DNA of 40,284 nucleotides. Origin: an uncultured Oscillospiraceae bacterium (lineage in GTDB: Bacteria > Bacillota > Clostridia > Oscillospirales > Oscillospiraceae). Each line of letters opens with the position of its first letter. The stretch's first letter is position 1. Below, piece after piece: positions 28,311 to 36,640 of this stretch. A model generated the notes under the pieces. That model was given only the letters and a program-made list of their open reading frames with translations, was not told where the DNA came from and made no database searches. Both the position numbers and the translations under genes were made by a program. The stretch spans positions 1 to 40,284 of the forward strand of contig CAKTBC010000006.1 in assembly GCA_934533005.1 (NCBI GenBank), given 5' to 3'.

Positions 28311-30040
28311 TACCAGAACGACGGAAAAATGTGCGTCTCCCGCCCGACGGCGGCGCGGTGGTCTTCGCCCCGCTCCCACACGGCGTCATTCAGCAAGACC
28401 TTGAACCGGAGCTCTCCGGCCTTCGGCCGCTCCGTTTCAAAGACCCAGGTGTCCGCGTTTTTGTTTTCGCAGCGCTGGCCGAAGTCCCAGTGCAGCGGGG
28501 ATGTATCGCCCCGGATGGTGAGCCTGTTCCCGAAGCCCGTGTCGAAATGGACAACGATCCGTGTCTTTTCCGGCAGTGTGGGGACATACTCCCCTGCCGC
28601 CTCCCGGGAAAGGAGGATCGCGGCGTAGGCCGGCAGGAACAGCGTCAGCTTTCCGCCGTCGGACACGTAATGCTGCCGCGTATCCAGAAGATCAACATAT
28701 TCTATCCGCCCCGGCTCGCCGGTAAAGACTGTCCGCGTCTGCTCGGCGGCGGACTTGTTGAATATGCAGAGAATGTACCGCCCGTCGACAGCGTCCCGCC
28801 GGAAGGCGTACACGCTGTCGCCCGGTCGGAAATAAACCTCGCGCTGCGTCCCCTGGGCGAGGATCGCAGCGATGTCTCTCCGGATACCGTTCAGCCGCCG
28901 GAGGAGAGCGGCCGTCCGGTTTTCCGGAGAAAAGGCGGGCATCATTTCGCGGTTCATGTCGTTGAGCATCTGCTCAGTAAAGCGGAAATCGCCCGCCATG
29001 TGCTGCTCCGTTCCGTAATAGACCACCGGGATGCCGCGCAGCGCATAGAGCAGCGCCAGCGCCAGATGGAGCAGCGAAACGTTGTCGGCGCAGTTTGTGA
29101 GAAACCGCGCCCGGTCGTGATTGTCAAGAAACGTGAAGAGACAGCGGGGATCGCGGTACAGGCCGTCTTTTTGGAGCAGGCGGCTCACGCCGCTCCAGTC
29201 CTCGCCGCGGCAGAGCGCGTTGTGCAGCTGGAAATAGAGCGGGTAGTCCAGCATGCCCCAGATGTATTGCTGGAAGGCGGCATTTTCCTCTGCTGAGCCG
29301 GTGAACGCCTCCCCGAAGCCGTGCTTGCCCGTGTGCTTTTCAAAGCGTTCCAGATACTCCGGCGGGATCTCTACAACGGCGTCGAGCCGGGAGCCCGAAA
29401 AACCGTAGGAAAACCACCCCGTGCCGGTCTCCGGGTTCCAGTAGGCGTCCAGAAGCGCCTGCCAGCAGGCAGGATTCTCCTGCGCGAGATCGTCCAGCCC
29501 GCCGAGACTGTAATTTTGCGCCTCCTGCGGGTCGTCAAAATTCAGTATGTTCGGCGTGTTGTGATACCATGCGGGGTTATCGAACGGCGGCGCCGGACGG
29601 TATTCCGGCGGGTCGTATTGCCGCGAAGGGTATGCAAGATAGTCCGCCGTGTGGTTGAGCTGGACATCCAGGATCATTTTAATGCCCAGCCGCTCTGCCT
29701 CGCGAAGCAGCGCCCGGAGCTCCTCCGCGGTTCCGAAGTGTGGGTTGGGGCTGTTGAAATCTCGCGTATAGTAGCCGTGATAGCCTGCCTCGTCCCCGGT
29801 GCGGCTGTATAGCTCGTTGTCCTGCGGCGGGGACATCCACACGGCGGAAAACCCGAGCTCCTTGATATACGGCAGCTTCCGCCGCAGTCCCGCCCAGTCT
29901 CCGCCCTGATAAAAGTGCAGATTTCCCGGCTGATACTCCGCGCCGGGCGTGCCGTTGTTGGAGGGATCGCCGTCGAAAAAGCGATCCGTCATCACCATGT
30001 ACACCGTGTCGGCTGCTTCGATATTTTCTCTGGAATACAT
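28310..30040 (-). CDS. GH13 alpha-amylase family enzyme with C-terminal starch-binding-like domain
   Basis: Glycoside hydrolase family 13, 576 aa. Conserved regions: DVQLNH (125-130), GSRLDAVVE with Asp220 as the nucleophile, GEAFTG with Glu244 as the acid/base, and FLDNHD with Asp309. Region II lacks the usual Phe-Arg start (GSR instead of GFR) but keeps Arg and Asp. A beta-sandwich C domain is followed by about 80 residues (RIVVHFDTGFGNRLTIRG...) that read like a carbohydrate-binding module of the CBM20/CBM48 type. No signal peptide, so it should act on imported maltodextrins. It starts 3 nt after the permease stop, with AAAGGGGTGA as ribosome binding site; last gene of the SBP-permease operon. 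Confidence 0.9.
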   Translation of the reverse strand: MYSRENIEAADTVYMVMTDRFFDGDPSNNGTPGAEYQPGNLHFYQGGDWAGLRRKLPYIKELGFSAVWMSPPQDNELYSRTGDEAGYHGYYTRDFNSPNPHFGTAEELRALLREAERLGIKMILDVQLNHTADYLAYPSRQYDPPEYRPAPPFDNPAWYHNTPNILNFDDPQEAQNYSLGGLDDLAQENPACWQALLDAYWNPETGTGWFSYGFSGSRLDAVVEIPPEYLERFEKHTGKHGFGEAFTGSAEENAAFQQYIWGMLDYPLYFQLHNALCRGEDWSGVSRLLQKDGLYRDPRCLFTFLDNHDRARFLTNCADNVSLLHLALALLYALRGIPVVYYGTEQHMAGDFRFTEQMLNDMNREMMPAFSPENRTAALLRRLNGIRRDIAAILAQGTQREVYFRPGDSVYAFRRDAVDGRYILCIFNKSAAEQTRTVFTGEPGRIEYVDLLDTRQHYVSDGGKLTLFLPAYAAILLSREAAGEYVPTLPEKTRIVVHFDTGFGNRLTIRGDTSPLHWDFGQRCENKNADTWVFETERPKAGELRFKVLLNDAVWERGEDHRAAVGRETHIFPSFW

Positions 30041-30043
30041 CGT

Positions 30044-30862
30044 TCACCCCTTTACCGCCCCGGCGGCGATCCCGTTGATGATGTATTTCTGCATGAACAG
30101 GAAAAAGATCACCACGGGGACGGTGGACACCACGAAGCCCGCCATGATGAGGTGCCATTGCTGGTTGTACTGGCCATAGAAATACATCTGGCTGAGTGGG
30201 ATCGTGATGGGCTTTCCGAGAATCAGGTACGGAAGGAGATAGTCGTTCCAGATCCAGAGCACGTTCAAAACGGCAACTGTTGCAAGGATCGGCTTGAGCA
30301 TCGGCAGCACCACGGAGAAGAACATGCGTACCGTACCGCAGCCGTCGATCATCGCCGCCTCCTCCAGCTCCCGCGGAACGGAGCGGACGAAGCCCTTGAT
30401 GAGAAAGATCGGGATCGGGCATTGCAGGCCGCAGTAGATGAGGATCAGCCCGCCAATGCTCCCCGTAAGCTTCATATCGCGCGCCGTGGTGAGCAGAGCG
30501 ATCATGATCGTGTGGAACGGAACGAACATGGAGGAGAGAAACACCAGCGTGATGACATCCGCCCACTTGCTCTTCCAGCGCGAGAGCGCATACCCCGCCA
30601 GTGCGCTCACCGAGAGATTGAGCGCGATCCCTCCGGCCGTTACGAAACAGGAGTTGAGAAACGCGCGCGGGAAGTTCGCCGTTTTTATGACGGCGGCATA
30701 ATTTCCCCATGTCGGCGATACCGGCAGAGCGAGCGCGGAGTTCAGTATCTCCCCTTGTGTCTTGAAAGAATTTACTACCGCAATCAGAACAGGAAAGAAG
30801 AACGCGAGCGCGACAACCGCGGCAAAAATCGTGATGCCGGCACCCTTCTTTTTTGCTTTCAT
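30044..30862 (-). CDS. Sugar ABC transporter permease (MalG-like)
   Basis: Inner-membrane permease of a CUT1-type ABC importer, 272 aa with six membrane segments. The EAA loop that contacts the ATPase is EEAAMIDGCGTVRMFFSVVLP. The C-terminus QKYIINGIAAGAVKG is the usual MalG ending. The start overlaps the MalF-like stop as ATGA, with GGGGGAGG upstream. The matching ATPase is not in this locus, as is common in Firmicutes where one MsmX/UgpC-like ATPase serves several importers. Confidence 0.94.
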   Translation of the reverse strand: MKAKKKGAGITIFAAVVALAFFFPVLIAVVNSFKTQGEILNSALALPVSPTWGNYAAVIKTANFPRAFLNSCFVTAGGIALNLSVSALAGYALSRWKSKWADVITLVFLSSMFVPFHTIMIALLTTARDMKLTGSIGGLILIYCGLQCPIPIFLIKGFVRSVPRELEEAAMIDGCGTVRMFFSVVLPMLKPILATVAVLNVLWIWNDYLLPYLILGKPITIPLSQMYFYGQYNQQWHLIMAGFVVSTVPVVIFFLFMQKYIINGIAAGAVKG

Positions 30863-31737
30863 TCTTCCTCCCCCTTTCTTTGCAGCCGGAACGTCAGTGC
30901 CGTGAGCAGACTGATGATGAGGAACAATATCACGGACTGCGCCGTGGCATATCCCGTCCGGCTGGAGCGGAAGGCCGTGTTGTATATCTGCAAAGCGATG
31001 GTCGTCGTCGCGCCCGCCGGGCCGCCGGACGTCATCGCCATGGGGATATCGAACGTTTTGAAGCAGGATATCATCAGCAGCACCGTGTTCATGGCGATCA
31101 CCGGCGATAGCATCGGCAGCTTGATATGCCATATCATCGCCCACGGTCCTGCGCCGTCCATCGCCGCGGCCTCGGTCAGCGACGCGCCGATGTTTTGAAG
31201 TCCGGCGATGTAGATGAGCATGTAATACCCCGCGCACTGCCAGATGGCCGTAAAGCCCATGGAATAGAGCGCCTGCCGCCGGTTGCCGAGCCAGCTGATC
31301 TGCCAGGCCTCCGGGATGTTCAGCAGCGCGACCGCCGAACGGTACACACTGCCGTAAAGGAACACCCATACAAAGCTGACGATAACCAGACTCATCAGAT
31401 TCGGCAGGAAAAAGACGGCGCGGAAAAGCTTTTTGCAATGCACGTTCCCATCGAGCAGCAGCGCGAGAGCAAGCGCCGTCAAATTGGCTCCCAGCGTGAC
31501 GAAAACCGTATACTTTACCGTTACCCAGAGCGCGCTGCGAAAGGCCGGGTTGGTCAGCGCCTCCCGGTAGTTCCGCAGCCCCACAAAGTGCTGCTCCGGG
31601 TTGTAGCCGTAAGCGTCGGTGAACGAAAGCCACAGGCTTTCAGCGAACGGGACGATGAAAAAAGCCGTGAAAAACGCAGCGGCGGGAAGAATAAAGCCGA
31701 TATATACGGCGTTTTGCCGGCGTCGCCATTGCTGCAT
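30859..31737 (-). CDS. Sugar ABC transporter permease (MalF-like)
   Basis: Partner permease of the same importer, 292 aa, six membrane segments. The EAA loop is TEAAAMDGAGPWAMIWHIKLP. I start it at the ATG at 31737, with GAAGGGAG about 9 nt upstream. It is separated from the binding-protein gene by 74 nt holding a strong hairpin, so it is probably expressed less than the binding protein. Confidence 0.94.
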   Translation of the reverse strand: MQQWRRRQNAVYIGFILPAAAFFTAFFIVPFAESLWLSFTDAYGYNPEQHFVGLRNYREALTNPAFRSALWVTVKYTVFVTLGANLTALALALLLDGNVHCKKLFRAVFFLPNLMSLVIVSFVWVFLYGSVYRSAVALLNIPEAWQISWLGNRRQALYSMGFTAIWQCAGYYMLIYIAGLQNIGASLTEAAAMDGAGPWAMIWHIKLPMLSPVIAMNTVLLMISCFKTFDIPMAMTSGGPAGATTTIALQIYNTAFRSSRTGYATAQSVILFLIISLLTALTFRLQRKGEEE

Positions 31738-31756
31738 GGTATTCTCCCTTCTGCGG

Positions 31757-31794
31757 AAAAGGGGCAAGAAAACTTTCGTTTTTCCTGCCCCTTT
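31757..31794 (-). terminator. Partial terminator between binding protein and permeases
   Basis: AAAGGGGCAGGAAAA and TTTTCTTGCCCCTTT form a long stem (about 31758-31793, one G-U pair) with a CGAAAG-type loop. It ends in TTTTCC on the minus strand. Such hairpins after binding-protein genes usually raise the binding protein:permease ratio by partial termination or mRNA protection. Confidence 0.75.
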
Positions 31795-31811
31795 CGCTCT
31801 GTTTATTCGGT

Positions 31812-33137
31812 TTACGCCTGTCCGGCCGCTCTGGCCGCCGCCCAGGCGTCATCCAGCGTTTTCATGGCGTCCTCGAGAGAGACGAGATCCAGAATGTAGC
31901 TGGACAGCGTGCTTTCATACTCCGAGCCGAACGCCGTGGGCCAGCCGCGGTCGACCTGCGTGCAGACCATACCGGCATCGATGTAGGCGTTGACATCCTC
32001 CGCGAGCGGGTCAAAATCGACCGACACGCCCTTGACGGCAGAGAAAAGCTTCGACGTGCTGCACCAGAGCTCGGCGATCTCCGGGCGGGTCAGAAATTCC
32101 AGGAAGAGCTTGCATTCCTCCGGGTGCGCCGTGGACGCAGAGACGGAGAGGCCGAAGTCCGGGAACTGGAAGAGCTTGGTATCCGCGGCATTCTCCGTCG
32201 CCGGCATCGCCATCATACCGAGATTGACGTCCGGGTTGATCTGCCGGATCGGTTCGAGCGCCCAGAGGCCGTTGATCATCATGGCGGCTTCGCCGTTGGC
32301 CATCATGGCGCATGCGCCGTTATAGTCGGTGTCAAAGGCGGTGCGGGTGTTGCCGTGCATGTACACCATGCGCGTCAGCTCAAACGTGGTGCTCCAGCCC
32401 TCGGTACCGGCGAAGCTTGCTTCGCCCTCATTCTTTTTGGTGTCCCAGGTAATGTCCTTGCCGTAAATGGCGGAGGACGCCGCCACGAGAGAGACCGGCT
32501 TGATCGTCCAGGCGTCCTTGAAGCCCATGGCAAACGGCGTGACGCCGTTTTCTTCCAGCGTCTGGATCACCGTTTCCAGCTCGCTGAGCGTTGTGGGAAC
32601 GGCCAGATCGTATTTGGCGAAAATGTCTTTGTTGTAGAAAATGCCCTCGCAGCTGCCATCCACCGGCATGGCCCATGTGTGGCCGTCTGCGTCGGTGAAG
32701 GAGGACGCGCTGCGCGCCTCATCGGTGATGCTGTTCAGGAACGGCTCGCCGGTCAGCTCCATGATGTAGCCGCCCTGCGCAATGTCCATGGTGTCGTTGG
32801 CGCCCTGGAAAATATCGGGCACCTCTCCCGTCGCGATGCGGGCTTTCAAAATGGCCGCAGGGTCGTTTGTGACGATCTCCTGCTCCACGGTGATATAGGG
32901 ATACTCGGCATGGAACGCGTCAATGATCTGCGCGAAGGCCTCCTGCGCCTCCTGTTTCTGGTGGAAAAGATGCAGCGTGACGTCCTGCTGCGCCGGGGTC
33001 TCCGCCGCAGCCTCCGTCGGGGCAGGCGCGGCCGTCTCTGCGGGGGTTTCTGTTCCGGCGGTGCCGGAATCGCCGCACGCTGTAAGTACGGACAGCATCA
33101 TAACGACGCAAAGCAGAACAGCAAAGATTCTTTTCAT
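31812..33137 (-). CDS. Sugar-binding lipoprotein of the ABC importer
   Basis: Extracytoplasmic solute-binding protein family 1, 441 aa. A lipoprotein signal peptide ends at LSVLTAC (Cys21 acylated), followed by a Thr/Ala/Pro/Glu linker (about 25-58). The mature protein starts with TLHLFHQKQE and shows the SBP_1 features VPDIFQGAND and HPEECKLFLEFLT. The ligand is presumably a malto-oligosaccharide, judging from the two GH13 enzymes in the locus. The ATG at 33137 has only a modest ribosome binding site (GACAAGG). First gene of the minus-strand operon, divergent from the sensor kinase. Confidence 0.93.
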   Translation of the reverse strand: MKRIFAVLLCVVMMLSVLTACGDSGTAGTETPAETAAPAPTEAAAETPAQQDVTLHLFHQKQEAQEAFAQIIDAFHAEYPYITVEQEIVTNDPAAILKARIATGEVPDIFQGANDTMDIAQGGYIMELTGEPFLNSITDEARSASSFTDADGHTWAMPVDGSCEGIFYNKDIFAKYDLAVPTTLSELETVIQTLEENGVTPFAMGFKDAWTIKPVSLVAASSAIYGKDITWDTKKNEGEASFAGTEGWSTTFELTRMVYMHGNTRTAFDTDYNGACAMMANGEAAMMINGLWALEPIRQINPDVNLGMMAMPATENAADTKLFQFPDFGLSVSASTAHPEECKLFLEFLTRPEIAELWCSTSKLFSAVKGVSVDFDPLAEDVNAYIDAGMVCTQVDRGWPTAFGSEYESTLSSYILDLVSLEDAMKTLDDAWAAARAAGQA

Positions 33138-33234
33138 TTGCCTTGTCTCCAATCCTTCATTTGTTGCGGAACACGTTCGGCGCTCTCCGGTGGCCACTCC
33201 AGACTGCGCCGCTTTCTCCGGACCGGTCAAGCCG

Positions 33235-33264
33235 ATTATAGCACCCCCATTTTTCCCCGCGCAA
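33235..33264 (-). promoter_or_regulatory. Promoter of the sugar transport operon
   Basis: Minus-strand -10 TATAAT (33235-33240) with a weak -35 TTGCGC (33259-33264), 18-bp spacer. A weak -35 fits control by an activator, such as the AraC-type regulator encoded divergently. No clear catabolite-repression (cre) site was found. Confidence 0.55.
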
Positions 33265-33338
33265 CGAAACGGTTTAGCCTGTTTTTGAAATCAATTAGTT
33301 TTTTTCTCATCCGGTCTTCATGCCCCGCCCTTTTCTGG

Positions 33339-33344
33339 TATAAT
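33339..33344 (+). promoter_or_regulatory. Extended -10 of the sensor kinase operon
   Basis: TGG-TATAAT, an extended -10, with a leader of only about 12 nt before the ATG at 33363. No convincing -35 is visible. Confidence 0.6.
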
Positions 33345-33362
33345 GAACGCGGGTGATGCCGT

Positions 33363-35171
33363 ATGTTCAAAAACCTTCGTTCGCTCCGGGAAAAGCTGAT
33401 GATAACCGTGCTGCTGCTGCTCGCCGTTCCCATGGGGATCGTTGTGCTGATCGCGCAGGTGCGCTCGCAGGCAGTCATCCGCTCGCAGGCGCTCACGCTG
33501 AGCACCAAGCTCGTGACGGCCGGTGCGGAGCGGCTGGAAACCTCGTGCGAACGCATCGACGACATTTACCGTTCCATCTATCTTAACGAGGGCTTCCGTG
33601 CCTTTCTGCGCGGCGCCGGGCGGGAGAAGAGCACGGCGGAGAGACACAGGGAGACCGAACAGCTCCAAAGCGTTTTCCTCTCCGCGCTCAGCAGCCGCTC
33701 CGACATTTTCAGCGTGATCTATGTGACGCCGGACGGGCGGCTCGTCTACGCCGCGCGCAGCGAGGCAGGCTCTTACGACGATTACCGCGCCGCCGCGCTT
33801 CCCGATGAGTATCTTGCTCTCGTTTCCGACGGCACGCTCTCCTCCGACAGCGCCGTGCTCCTTCCGACCGGCGTGCACATGCCGCTGCGCCACGCGCCGC
33901 AGGGCGGCGCCGAGCCGGTGTACGCCGTTGTCCGGCGGATCGTGAACACCGAGGGGCATTTTGAAGATGCAGGAACGATGTTCATCACGGTCGATCTTTC
34001 GGACTTTGAAAAGCTGACAGAGCTGATCCGGCCGGGCGATGACTCCCGCGTCTGCGTGTGCGACGAAACGGGACGGCTGGTCTTTGATTCCTCCGGTGCG
34101 GCCTCCGGCGAGACGCTGCCGGAAGAGATGCTGTGCTTTGCCGACGGTGCGCCGCAGCACGAGCTGACGACCGGCGGCGTTTCCTACGCCATGGCGTCAG
34201 CAAGGGCGGAAAAGGCGGGCTGGTACGTGCTGATGCTGACACCGCAGTCGGAGTTTTCCGCGGGCGCGATGAGCGTGTCGAGCGCGATCCTCACCGCCGC
34301 CGTGGCCGCTCTGATTTTGATCGCCGTCGTGACAGCGATCGCCTCGCGCGTCATCAGCCAACCGGTAAAAGAGCTCGCAGACGCCATGGACGAAACGCAG
34401 CTCCGCGATCTTTCCTATCGTGTGACGGTCTCCGGCGCCGACGAGATTGCGCGGCTCGGAAACAGCTTCAATGCGCTGATGGAGAAGCTGGAACGCTCGC
34501 TTGCGGGAGAATATGAGGCTGCGCTCCAGCAGCAGAAGGCAGAGATCCGCGCGCTGCAGGCGCAGATGAACCCCCACTTTCTCTATAACGTTCTGCAATC
34601 GATGGCATCCATGGCAGCCGTCCGCCATATGAGCGATCTTGCGAGCATGGCAACGGCGCTCGGCAGCACAATGCGCTACACCATTTCCGGCAGCGAGCCG
34701 CTTGTATCGCTGCGCGAAGAGCTGTCCTATGTAGAAAACTATCTCACGATACAGAAGCTCCGCTTCGGCGAGCGGCTGCACGCGGAGATCGACGTGCCGG
34801 AATACGTTATGAGCTGCGCCGTGCCGCGTGTGAGTATCCAGCCGCTCGTGGAAAACGCCATTCTCCACGGTCTGGAGCAGAGGGAAAAGCCGGGGACCAT
34901 CCGCATCGGCGCGTGGACAGCCGGAGAGCGGCTGACGGTCGAGGTAACAGACGACGGGCAGGGCATGACCGAAGAGGAGCTCGCGCAGCTCCGTTCGGCA
35001 CTTTACGCGCCCTCCCCGGCAGAGGAAAGGCGCGGGATCGGGCTGCGGAATCTCTATATGCGCCTGCGCCTTCTCTACGACGAAACGGCGCAGCTCACGC
35101 TCGACAGCGAGGAAGGCATCGGCACGGTCGTCCAGATCGTGATCCCCATGGAAAGGAGATGCGGCCCATGA
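33363..35171 (+). CDS. Sensor histidine kinase (YesM/LytS-like His_kinase family)
   Basis: Membrane sensor kinase, 602 aa. Membrane segments lie at about 12-32 and 304-326, with a 270-residue extracytoplasmic sensor domain of dCache-like size between. A HAMP domain follows (about 327-380), then the His_kinase box QMNPHFLYNVLQS with His405 as the phosphorylated residue, and an HATPase_c domain with LVENAILHGLE (N box) and DDGQGMT, GIGLRNLYMRL (G boxes). The start is the only ATG possible; an in-frame stop lies 9 nt upstream. It overlaps the regulator gene as ATGA. Probably senses extracellular oligosaccharide, directly or through the binding protein, to control the divergent operon. Confidence 0.94.
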   Translation: MFKNLRSLREKLMITVLLLLAVPMGIVVLIAQVRSQAVIRSQALTLSTKLVTAGAERLETSCERIDDIYRSIYLNEGFRAFLRGAGREKSTAERHRETEQLQSVFLSALSSRSDIFSVIYVTPDGRLVYAARSEAGSYDDYRAAALPDEYLALVSDGTLSSDSAVLLPTGVHMPLRHAPQGGAEPVYAVVRRIVNTEGHFEDAGTMFITVDLSDFEKLTELIRPGDDSRVCVCDETGRLVFDSSGAASGETLPEEMLCFADGAPQHELTTGGVSYAMASARAEKAGWYVLMLTPQSEFSAGAMSVSSAILTAAVAALILIAVVTAIASRVISQPVKELADAMDETQLRDLSYRVTVSGADEIARLGNSFNALMEKLERSLAGEYEAALQQQKAEIRALQAQMNPHFLYNVLQSMASMAAVRHMSDLASMATALGSTMRYTISGSEPLVSLREELSYVENYLTIQKLRFGERLHAEIDVPEYVMSCAVPRVSIQPLVENAILHGLEQREKPGTIRIGAWTAGERLTVEVTDDGQGMTEEELAQLRSALYAPSPAEERRGIGLRNLYMRLRLLYDETAQLTLDSEEGIGTVVQIVIPMERRCGP

Positions 35172-36640
35172 TCCGCGTTATGATCGCCGAGGACGAAGCC
35201 GCCATCCGCCGGGGACTCATCCACTGCATCCGCTGGGACGAGCTGGGTCTCGAATTAGCTGCGGAGGCGGAAAACGGCCGTCAGGCGCTGGACTTTCTCA
35301 TCGCCTCGCCGGTGGATATCCTCATCACCGACATGCGCATGCCCGAGTGCGACGGGCGGCAGCTCCTCCACGAGATCGAGGAGCGTGCGCTCAACTGCGA
35401 GATCCTCGTGCTGAGCGAATACACCGACTTTTCCTACATGCAGCAGGCGATCCACGCGCATGTTTTCGATTACCTGCTCAAGCCGGTCGATCCGGAGCAT
35501 TTAAATGCGTTGCTTGCACAGGTCAAGGAGAAGATCCAGCATCGTTCGAACTCCGGCGACGCGCTCTCCGCGCTGCTCGGCGCGGCAACGCTCACCGGCG
35601 GCCGGGCGGACGCCGCGCTTGGCGCATATCTCTCCTCGCACCGCGACAGCGCTTTTCTTCTCGGCGAAGCACTCTCACACGAGGCCGCGCCGGCGGCGGA
35701 GTTTTGGAAAGGCGCGCCGTTTGAGAGCCGCTTTCTTCCCCTACCGCAGGAGCGGCGGTTTGCCGTGCTGTCTCTGCTGCCCGGGGAAAGCGGCATGCGC
35801 GAGGCGCACCGCTGGCGGACGTGGTTTCTCTCGCGGCTTGAAGCGATGGATGGTGTTTCCCGGGCGGGCGTGAGCGGCGGAAGTTCGCTCGCCGGGCTTT
35901 CGCGTGCGCACACGGAAGCCGCCGCCGCGCTGGACTATGTCCACCGCTCCCAGCCGGTGCTCGCCTATACCGACATCCGTGAGCTGGGGCAGCCGGCGCT
36001 TTCCCTGCCGTTTCATGACCGGCAGCTCACTGAGCTGATCCGCTCCGGGCGCGATATCCGCAGTGAGCTGCAAAAGAGCCTTTCTCTGGAGCTGGGGCGC
36101 GCCGTCTGCCTCCACATGCCGTCCCTTCGGCGGGCGCTGACGGAGTTTACGTTCTCTCTGGAACGGAGCTGTCAGGAGGCCGGACGGGGCATCAACATCT
36201 CCACACTGATCGGCGGGAATTACATTGACCGCATCCAGACCGTTGAGTGGCCTTCCGATTTGGAGGCGCTCTTCCGCGAGATCACGGACAAGACCTTTGA
36301 CGCGCTCGCCGCGCAGGAGACCGGCAGCACCGAGGGTGTACTCCGCCGCGTGCTGCATGCAGTGCAGACGCGGTATATGGAGGAGCTGAGTCTGATCGCC
36401 TTCGCGCAGGAATACCACATCAATTACATCTACCTGAGCCGCAAATTCAAGGAAATGACCGGGGAGACGTTCACCGACGCGCTCATGCGCGTGCGCATGG
36501 AAAAGGCGCGGCAGCTCATCGAACGGGACGGCTTTTCCGAGCGGGACACCGCGCCGCTTGTCGGCTACACGAACCCCTACTATTTTGCCGGCTGCTACCG
36601 GAAATACTTTGGTCTGGAGGGCGGGAAGAATGAACACTGA
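35168..36640 (+). CDS. AraC-type response regulator (YesN-like)
   Basis: Response regulator, 490 aa. The receiver domain is at 1-120 with acidic residues Glu8-Asp9, phosphoacceptor Asp55 in ILITDMRMPE, and the FDYLLKPVD lysine near 105. A variable middle region (about 130-380) is followed by a C-terminal AraC-type double helix-turn-helix (about 395-485), including YHINYIYLSRKFKEMTGETF and VGYTNPYYFAGCYRKYFG. Translationally coupled to the kinase (4-nt overlap). It is the obvious activator of the divergent transport operon and perhaps of its own operon. Confidence 0.94.
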   Translation: MIRVMIAEDEAAIRRGLIHCIRWDELGLELAAEAENGRQALDFLIASPVDILITDMRMPECDGRQLLHEIEERALNCEILVLSEYTDFSYMQQAIHAHVFDYLLKPVDPEHLNALLAQVKEKIQHRSNSGDALSALLGAATLTGGRADAALGAYLSSHRDSAFLLGEALSHEAAPAAEFWKGAPFESRFLPLPQERRFAVLSLLPGESGMREAHRWRTWFLSRLEAMDGVSRAGVSGGSSLAGLSRAHTEAAAALDYVHRSQPVLAYTDIRELGQPALSLPFHDRQLTELIRSGRDIRSELQKSLSLELGRAVCLHMPSLRRALTEFTFSLERSCQEAGRGINISTLIGGNYIDRIQTVEWPSDLEALFREITDKTFDALAAQETGSTEGVLRRVLHAVQTRYMEELSLIAFAQEYHINYIYLSRKFKEMTGETFTDALMRVRMEKARQLIERDGFSERDTAPLVGYTNPYYFAGCYRKYFGLEGGKNEH